Shown here: piece by piece, positions 59,290 through 64,000 of the stretch | Position numbering within the stretch: position 1 is the stretch's first letter | How the letters are laid out: each line of letters opens with the position of its first letter | DNA from: Lachnospiraceae bacterium | Lineage (GTDB): Bacteria; Bacillota; Clostridia; Lachnospirales; Bianqueaceae | Assembly (NCBI GenBank): GCA_022794035.1 | Contig: JAAWDX010000005.1 | Coordinates: forward strand, 1-64,000 | DNA: 64,000 bases | Reading direction: 5' to 3' | The notes under the pieces: generated by a model | Database searches by the model: none | Told to the model about the DNA's origin: nothing | The model's input: the letters and a program-made list of their open reading frames with translations, nothing else | Program-made: the position numbers and the translations under genes

Positions 59290-59711
59290 GAGAGGTAGGC
59301 TTATGTTTATTTGGCATTGCCTCCGGCATTGTGATTTCAGGCGGCGTATTTGCCTTTATTGTCATCATCGGGATTGTGCCGCGGCTTGTGCAGAGGACTA
59401 AGACGGCCAAGCATATTCTGCTGTATGAATCGGTGATTAGCTGGGGCGGTGTGATTGGCACGCTGACTATGCTGGGTGATCATCTGCTGACGGACATGGG
59501 ATGGGTCGAGGTTCCGATTGGCATAGGATACGGCGTGTTTGTAGGATGTCTGGCAGTGGCCATTGCCGAGGTGCTGGACGTCATTCCCATCATGTGCCGC
59601 CGTTTAAAAGTAGCTAAAAGCATTCCCTGGCTCATGCTGGTGCTGGCTGCCGGCAAAACGGTCGGGGCATTGATTTATTTCTTTGTGCCGGGATTTCTTA
59701 TATTGAAATAA
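59286..59711 (+). CDS. spoVAB: Stage V sporulation protein AB
   Basis: 141 residues with about four membrane helices; FGIASGIVISGGVFAFIVII at the start and PIGIGYGVFVGCLAVAIAEVL are family-like. Coupled to spoVAA by a four-base overlap; spoVAC follows after 17 bases. Confidence 0.88.
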   Translation: MREVGLCLFGIASGIVISGGVFAFIVIIGIVPRLVQRTKTAKHILLYESVISWGGVIGTLTMLGDHLLTDMGWVEVPIGIGYGVFVGCLAVAIAEVLDVIPIMCRRLKVAKSIPWLMLVLAAGKTVGALIYFFVPGFLILK

Positions 59712-59728
59712 AAGGAAGGGGGATTCAA

Positions 59729-60175
59729 TTGAAAGTAGAGAAGCAGCAATATCAAATGTGGGTGGAGCAGATCTCCCCGCAGACGAACCTATGGCTTGGA
59801 TGCCTAAAAGCTTTTTTAGTGGGAGGACTGATCTGTGTATTGGGGCAGTGTATCCGCAATTTTGCGCTGACAATAGACGGTGTGACAACAGAACAGGCGG
59901 GGATCTGGACCAGCATCACGCTGATTTTTCTGGGAGCCTTTGTAACGGGAATCGGATGGTATGACAATCTGGGGCATTTTGCTGGCGCCGGATCGATTAT
60001 TCCGATTACCGGTTTTGCTAACGGCATTGTTTCATCGGCGATTGAATACAAAAAAGAGGGATTTATTTTGGGGCTGGGCGCAAAAATGTTTTCGATTGCC
60101 GGCCCGGTGCTGGTGTACGGAACGCTTGCCTCATCGCTGGTGGGGCTGGCGTATTGGATCATAGGGAGGTTTTAA
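59729..60175 (+). CDS. spoVAC: Stage V sporulation protein AC
   Basis: 148 residues, about four helices. SpoVAC is the likely mechanosensitive DPA channel. FLVGGLICVLGQCIRNFAL and AGAGSIIPITGFANGIVSSA are conserved family segments. It begins with TTG 59729 behind AAGGAAGGGGG. Confidence 0.93.
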   Translation: MKVEKQQYQMWVEQISPQTNLWLGCLKAFLVGGLICVLGQCIRNFALTIDGVTTEQAGIWTSITLIFLGAFVTGIGWYDNLGHFAGAGSIIPITGFANGIVSSAIEYKKEGFILGLGAKMFSIAGPVLVYGTLASSLVGLAYWIIGRF

Positions 60176-60176
60176 C

Positions 60177-61235
60177 GTGGGAAAGATGCTTGGCAAGCAG
60201 AGTGTGATTTTTGAAAATCCGCCTGTGATTATTTCAGAAGCGAGCGTGGTAGGGCCTAAGGAAGGCGAAGGCCCGCTCGGCAGCTTTTTTGATACCGTAT
60301 GGAAGGATGAGAAAAATGGAGCAGAGTCTTGGGAAAAAGCGGAGAGTCAGCTGGTGCAGCAATCGCTGGAGATGTCCATTCAGAAAGCGGGGCTATCTAA
60401 GGAACAAATTCGTTATCTGGTAGCCGGAGACCTCCTCAATCAGCTGACCGCAACACACTTCGGAGTAAGGGATCTAAACATTCCTTTTATTGGCGCCTAT
60501 GGCGCGTGTTCAACGATGGGGCTGTCTATGGGGCTCGCGGCTATGCTGATTGACGGCGGCTTTGCCGATTATGCGGCTGCGGAAGCATCAAGCCATTTCT
60601 GTACGTCGGAGAAGCAGTTTAGAACGCCACTGGGCTATGGCTCGCAAAGGCCGCTGTATGCCACATGGACGGTGACGGGAAGCGGGAGCGTGATCCTTGG
60701 CCGCAAGGAGTCCGAGAGGAAGGACGGTCGTCAAACCGTTGTGGTGAGCGGCATGACCACGGGAGCAATCGTGGACTATGGCATCAAGGACGCTTTTAAT
60801 ATGGGCGGAGCGATGGCTCCGGCGGCTGCAGCGGTTATGCTAGCGCATTTTCAGGATTTTTCGCGCACTCCGGAGGATTATGACTGCATTTTCACAGGTG
60901 ATCTTGGATATTATGGAGCCGAGCTCCTGCAGAAGCTGATGGAGAAGGACGGATATCTCCTGGAGGGGCATTACCGTGACTGCGGCACAATCATCTATGC
61001 CAAGGAAGAGCAGGATACGCATGGGGGCGGCTCCGGCTGCGGTTGCAGCGCGGTTACGCTGACCGGCTATTTGATGAAAAAGCTGCGCGGCGGCAAGCTG
61101 GGACGGATTTTATTTATCCCTACAGGAGCGCTTCTATCACCGCTCAGCAGTCAGCAGGGAGAGAGCATTCCCTGTATCGCTCATGCGGTCGTGATTGAGA
61201 CCAAAGGATATTGCCGCACGGCGGAAAGGAGCTGA
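60177..61235 (+). CDS. spoVAD: Stage V sporulation protein AD
   Basis: 352 residues, thiolase-like fold; SpoVAD binds dipicolinic acid. KQSVIFENPPVIISEASVVG at the start, PFIGAYGACSTMGLS, and the histidine-rich/Gly region DTHGGGSGCGCSAV are family features. It begins with GTG 60177 behind GGGAGG. Confidence 0.95.
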   Translation: MGKMLGKQSVIFENPPVIISEASVVGPKEGEGPLGSFFDTVWKDEKNGAESWEKAESQLVQQSLEMSIQKAGLSKEQIRYLVAGDLLNQLTATHFGVRDLNIPFIGAYGACSTMGLSMGLAAMLIDGGFADYAAAEASSHFCTSEKQFRTPLGYGSQRPLYATWTVTGSGSVILGRKESERKDGRQTVVVSGMTTGAIVDYGIKDAFNMGGAMAPAAAAVMLAHFQDFSRTPEDYDCIFTGDLGYYGAELLQKLMEKDGYLLEGHYRDCGTIIYAKEEQDTHGGGSGCGCSAVTLTGYLMKKLRGGKLGRILFIPTGALLSPLSSQQGESIPCIAHAVVIETKGYCRTAERS

Positions 61236-61239
61236 CGCG

Positions 61240-61596
61240 ATGGAATATATTAAGGCATTTATCGTGGGCGGACTGATCTGCATCGTGGGACAGATCATCC
61301 TACAAAGAACGAAGCTTACACCAGCGCGGATTGTTGTGATTTTTGTGGCCGCTGGCGCCATACTGACGGGTCTCGGCGTATATGAGCCATTGGTAGAATT
61401 TGCAGGCTGCGGTGCCACTGTGCCTCTGACAGGGTTTGGATATACGCTGGCCAAGGGCGTAATGAAAGCAGTGCAGGAAGTAGGAATTTTAGGTATTTTC
61501 ACCGGCGGCTATCAGGCAGCAGCTGGCGGCGTGGGCGCCTCGATTCTGTTTGGTTATCTGGCCTCGGTAATTTTTGAGCCCAAATCGAAAAAATAA
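61240..61596 (+). CDS. spoVAE: Stage V sporulation protein AE
   Basis: 118 residues, about four helices, resembling SpoVAC: KAFIVGGLICIVGQIILQRT and VEFAGCGATVPLTGFGYTL. ATG 61240 has GGAAAGGAG upstream. Last gene of the spoVA operon. Confidence 0.94.
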   Translation: MEYIKAFIVGGLICIVGQIILQRTKLTPARIVVIFVAAGAILTGLGVYEPLVEFAGCGATVPLTGFGYTLAKGVMKAVQEVGILGIFTGGYQAAAGGVGASILFGYLASVIFEPKSKK

Positions 61597-61607
61597 GAAC
61601 GTAAATC

Positions 61608-61664
61608 AACTCCCTTCTAAAAACAAGTTATGCAGAGCTTGTTATAAAGAAGGGAGTTCGTTTT
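61608..61664 (+). terminator. Terminator of the spoVA operon
   Basis: AACTCCCTTCT (61608-61618) pairs with AGAAGGGAGTT (61648-61658), enclosing AACAAG/CTTGTT, followed by CGTTTT. Confidence 0.83.
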
Positions 61665-61738
61665 ATTGATTGCCGAATTCATTGTATAAAACCATCTGAC
61701 TGATAAGCACAGATGAATGTAAAAATTTCTTCATTGAA

Positions 61739-62143
61739 TTAATCAAGTAAATATTTTTCACAGAAATCTTTAGCTGTAATAATCTGGATATTCTCATATT
61801 CTTTAATGATAAGCAAGTCTTTATCGCCGCTGACAATATACAACGCATGGGAATCTTTTGCACATTCCAGAAATTTATTATCATCTGAATCGCGACATAT
61901 TTCAATATGGGAGGATGGTTCAATTATTTCCATAGTTTTAATTAATGGAATAAGAATTGTTCTATTTATGTGTCCTTGCTTTCGGTCAATCATCTCCTGT
62001 ATAATTTCTTCGTATTCATTAATAATTTCAAACGTAGCATAAGCTGTTATTTTCCCGTTGACAATAGAGCTGAGAATTTTTCTGGGAAATCCACCAAAAA
62101 ACACACCTGAGATTAAAACATTAGTATCTATAACAATTCTCAT
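61739..62143 (-). CDS. PIN-domain (VapC-like) toxin, intact
   Basis: 134 residues. PIN acidic residues are in RIVIDTNVLISGVF (D5), the EYEEII segment, RDSDDNKFLECA and YIVSGDKDLL. Predicted Mg-dependent ribonuclease, neutralised by the upstream antitoxin, with which it overlaps by four bases. AT-rich. Related in type to the broken PIN gene at 27195. Confidence 0.88.
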   Translation of the reverse strand: MRIVIDTNVLISGVFFGGFPRKILSSIVNGKITAYATFEIINEYEEIIQEMIDRKQGHINRTILIPLIKTMEIIEPSSHIEICRDSDDNKFLECAKDSHALYIVSGDKDLLIIKEYENIQIITAKDFCEKYLLD

Positions 62144-62406
62144 GTTCTTTTTTTCCTTCTTGAAGATTTAATGATATCATTAACGTCATTTTCGGTATAG
62201 CCAACAGTTGCTGCCCATTTTTGTGCCTCGTCTAACGTTGCTTCAAATTCTTCTGCGGAGGGAAGCTTTAATGGTTTAAGCATGATAACATCTCCGGAGG
62301 CATATGCAACCAACTTATCTCCGGTATCAATTGACAAGCGTTCACGAATGCTGACCGGGAGGGAAATCTGTCCTTTTGAAGAAACGGTTAATATCTGTGT
62401 ATTCAT
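62140..62406 (-). CDS. AbrB/MazE-family antitoxin
   Basis: 88 residues. AbrB fold in LTVSSKGQISLPVSIRERLS and GDKLVAYASGDVIMLKP; the C-terminal arm ends in KKRT. It is expected to bind the PIN toxin and the promoter. AGGAG precedes the start on the - strand. Confidence 0.88.
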   Translation of the reverse strand: MNTQILTVSSKGQISLPVSIRERLSIDTGDKLVAYASGDVIMLKPLKLPSAEEFEATLDEAQKWAATVGYTENDVNDIIKSSRRKKRT

Positions 62407-62426
62407 TTAATTTTTACTCCTTTTAG

Positions 62427-62441
62427 GTAAGATTTTCTTAC
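62427..62441 (-). promoter_or_regulatory. Small inverted repeat before the antitoxin, candidate operator
   Basis: GTAAGA-TTT-TCTTAC lies about 20 bases upstream of the antitoxin start, next to an AT-rich -10-like stretch (about 62443-62452). Confidence 0.45.
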
Positions 62442-62557
62442 TTATATTATGCCACGATATAGCTATTTATACAAGAAAATTATTATCCACCATTCCTATC
62501 GTTTTCTTCCTAGCCGGTTTCACTCATATAGCGTTTTAATAATAAACCTCAATTAAT

Positions 62558-62590
62558 AAAGGAACCGGAGCATGAAGTTTCGGTTCCTTT
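62558..62590 (-). terminator. Terminator of asnS
   Basis: AAAGGAACCG/CGGTTCCTTT 10-bp perfect stem (62558-62567 with 62581-62590), followed on the - strand by ATTAATT. Confidence 0.7.
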
Positions 62591-62609
62591 TCTTTGCTTG
62601 AAAATGATT

Positions 62610-64000
62610 TTAAAAATCCAGATTGTTGACGGTACGCGGGAAAGGAATTACATCGCGGATATTGGTCATACCGGTGACGTACATAATGAGCCTCTCAAAG
62701 CCAAGGCCAAATCCGCCGTGACGTACGCTTCCATAGCGGCGCAGATCCAGATACCACCAGTAATCCTCTTCGCGCATGCCAAGCTCACGGATGCGCGTTT
62801 CCAAAATGTTCAGACGCTCCTCACGCTGGCTGCCGCCGCAAAGCTCTCCGACACCGGGAACCAAAAGATCGGCTGCAGCAACGGTCTTTTCGTCATCATT
62901 GAGGCGCATATAGAAGGATTTGATCTCCTTTGGATAATCCGTAACGAAAACCGGTGTACCCTCAAAGGCAACCTCCGTCAGATAGCGCTCATGCTCTGTC
63001 TGCAAATCGCAGCCCCATTCGGGCTTGTAATCAAACTGCTTGCCGCTCGCCTGCAGAATTTCAATGGCCTTTGTATAAGAGCAGCGCACAAAGTCTTTAT
63101 TCACAATGGTGTTCAAACGCTCTAAAACCGTCTTATCTACAAAGCCGTTAAAGAAGGCAAGCTCATCAGCGGCATGCTCAAGCAGATAGCGAATTACATA
63201 TTTAAGCATATCCTCTTCGAGCTGCATCACATCGGCAAGATCTGCAAAGCAGATTTCAGGCTCCATCATCCAGAATTCGGCCGCATGGCGCGGCGTATTG
63301 CTGTTTTCAGCACGGAAGGTAGGGCCAAAGGTGTAGATATTGCGGAAGGCGGTAGCAAAGGTCTCGCCGTTTAATTGACCGCTGACAGTAAGGTTAGCCT
63401 CTTTGCCGAAAAAGTCTTCGCTGTAGTCAATTTTTCCGTCTTCGCCGGTGGGCACGGAGGCAAGATCAAGCGTCGTCAGGCGAAACATTTCGCCGGCGCC
63501 TTCACAATCACTGCCGGTGATGATCGGCGTATTAACATAAACAAAATCACGCTCCTGAAAGAAACGATGAATGGCAAAGGCCGCCAGAGAACGCACGCGA
63601 AATACGGCCTGAAACGTGTTGGAGCGAGGACGCAAATGTGCAATTGTACGCAGGTATTCAAAGGAATGCCGCTTTTTTTGCAAAGGATAGTCGGGAGTCG
63701 AAAGTCCTTCGATTTCAACCGAAGCGGCCTGAAGCTCGAAAGGCTGTTTGGCCTGGGGCGTCATCACAAGCCGTCCGGTCACAATGATAGAGGAACCAAC
63801 GGGCAAGCGGCTGATTTCACTGAAATTATTCAGCTTGGACTCCTCGTATACGATCTGTAAAGTGTTAAAAGAGGTACCGTCATGAAGCACGATGAACCCC
63901 AGAGACTTAGAGTCCCGAATACTGCGCACCCAACCGGTGACAGTGATGGTTTGATCCGCATATTGATCAGGCTTCTTAAAAAGCTCACGGATTAAAACAC
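62610..64000 (-). CDS. asnS: Asparaginyl-tRNA synthetase (5' end outside the window)
   Basis: At least 463 residues, running off the window end. An OB-fold anticodon-binding domain ([20 protein letters not shown]) is followed by the class II core: motif 2 region [20 protein letters not shown] and motif 3 [16 protein letters not shown]. The [10 protein letters not shown] segment fits AsnRS rather than AspRS. Only the first few residues appear to be missing. A terminator lies downstream. Confidence 0.95.
   Translation of the reverse strand, partial: VLIRELFKKPDQYADQTITVTGWVRSIRDSKSLGFIVLHDGTSFNTLQIVYEESKLNNFSEISRLPVGSSIIVTGRLVMTPQAKQPFELQAASVEIEGLSTPDYPLQKKRHSFEYLRTIAHLRPRSNTFQAVFRVRSLAAFAIHRFFQERDFVYVNTPIITGSDCEGAGEMFRLTTLDLASVPTGEDGKIDYSEDFFGKEANLTVSGQLNGETFATAFRNIYTFGPTFRAENSNTPRHAAEFWMMEPEICFADLADVMQLEEDMLKYVIRYLLEHAADELAFFNGFVDKTVLERLNTIVNKDFVRCSYTKAIEILQASGKQFDYKPEWGCDLQTEHERYLTEVAFEGTPVFVTDYPKEIKSFYMRLNDDEKTVAAADLLVPGVGELCGGSQREERLNILETRIRELGMREEDYWWYLDLRRYGSVRHGGFGLGFERLIMYVTGMTNIRDVIPFPRTVNNLDF

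Overview
The window looks like a chromosomal segment of an anaerobic, endospore-forming Firmicute of the class Clostridia, most likely a Lachnospiraceae-type organism. The evidence is the NfnAB ferredoxin/NADP transhydrogenase, a CbiK-type anaerobic chelatase, spoIIAA-spoIIAB-sigF, spoVAA-AE and yunB, a Csp-like subtilase, a single-chain 1250-residue PurL, a WalRK-type cluster, and consensus sigma-A promoters with AGGAGG ribosome sites. No species can be named from sequence alone. Most genes are on the + strand, co-directional with the rRNA operon whose 3' end opens the window.

Layout. 1-741: 23S rRNA 3' end, then tRNA Asp, Val, Thr, Tyr and initiator Met, with no 5S gene in between. 874-11312: a beta-lactamase-fold hydrolase, nfnAB, cbiK, a NagB-like deaminase, an ABC-2 exporter, a HEAT-THUMP RNA methyltransferase and malQ. 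11395-19619: a class A penicillin-binding protein (- strand), yunB, a YigZ-family gene, two very small candidate ORFs, an orphan phosphoribosyltransferase-like gene, a CodB-type permease and yebC. 19759-29093: a three-gene ABC-2 transporter, a lipoprotein nuclease, HelD, a toxin-antitoxin locus with a frameshifted toxin, and several hypothetical genes. 29213-41824: purL, an M24 aminopeptidase, an ATP-grasp protein, a double subtilase (- strand), a candidate PD-(D/E)XK/winged-helix protein and pncB. 41985-52886: a rhomboid-like membrane protein, AI-2E transporter, GDPD and epimerase, then a wal cluster running into murA and rlmH. 52906-61664: a CoA-disulfide-reductase/rhodanese/siroheme-reductase fusion, then the sporulation block: spoIIA on the - strand, an Ltp lipoprotein, and spoVA on the + strand. 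61739-64000: an intact PIN/AbrB toxin-antitoxin pair and asnS, which runs off the end.

How genes work together. Redox genes (NfnAB, the CoADR fusion) and CbiK could meet through siroheme, since CbiK makes metallated sirohydrochlorin and the fusion carries a siroheme-reductase-like domain. The wal cluster, PBP1A and MurA serve the cell wall. SpoIIAA/AB/SigF, SpoVA, YunB and probably the subtilase serve the spore.

The most unusual items are: a sigF frame with no ATG, GTG or TTG start; a modular hairpin-array repeat shared by two distant intergenic regions; a promoter-18-codon ORF-terminator cassette; a tandem subtilase with two complete triads; an uncharacterised nuclease-fold/winged-helix protein behind a perfect promoter; and a degraded toxin-antitoxin module whose 15-bp palindromic candidate operator is intact.
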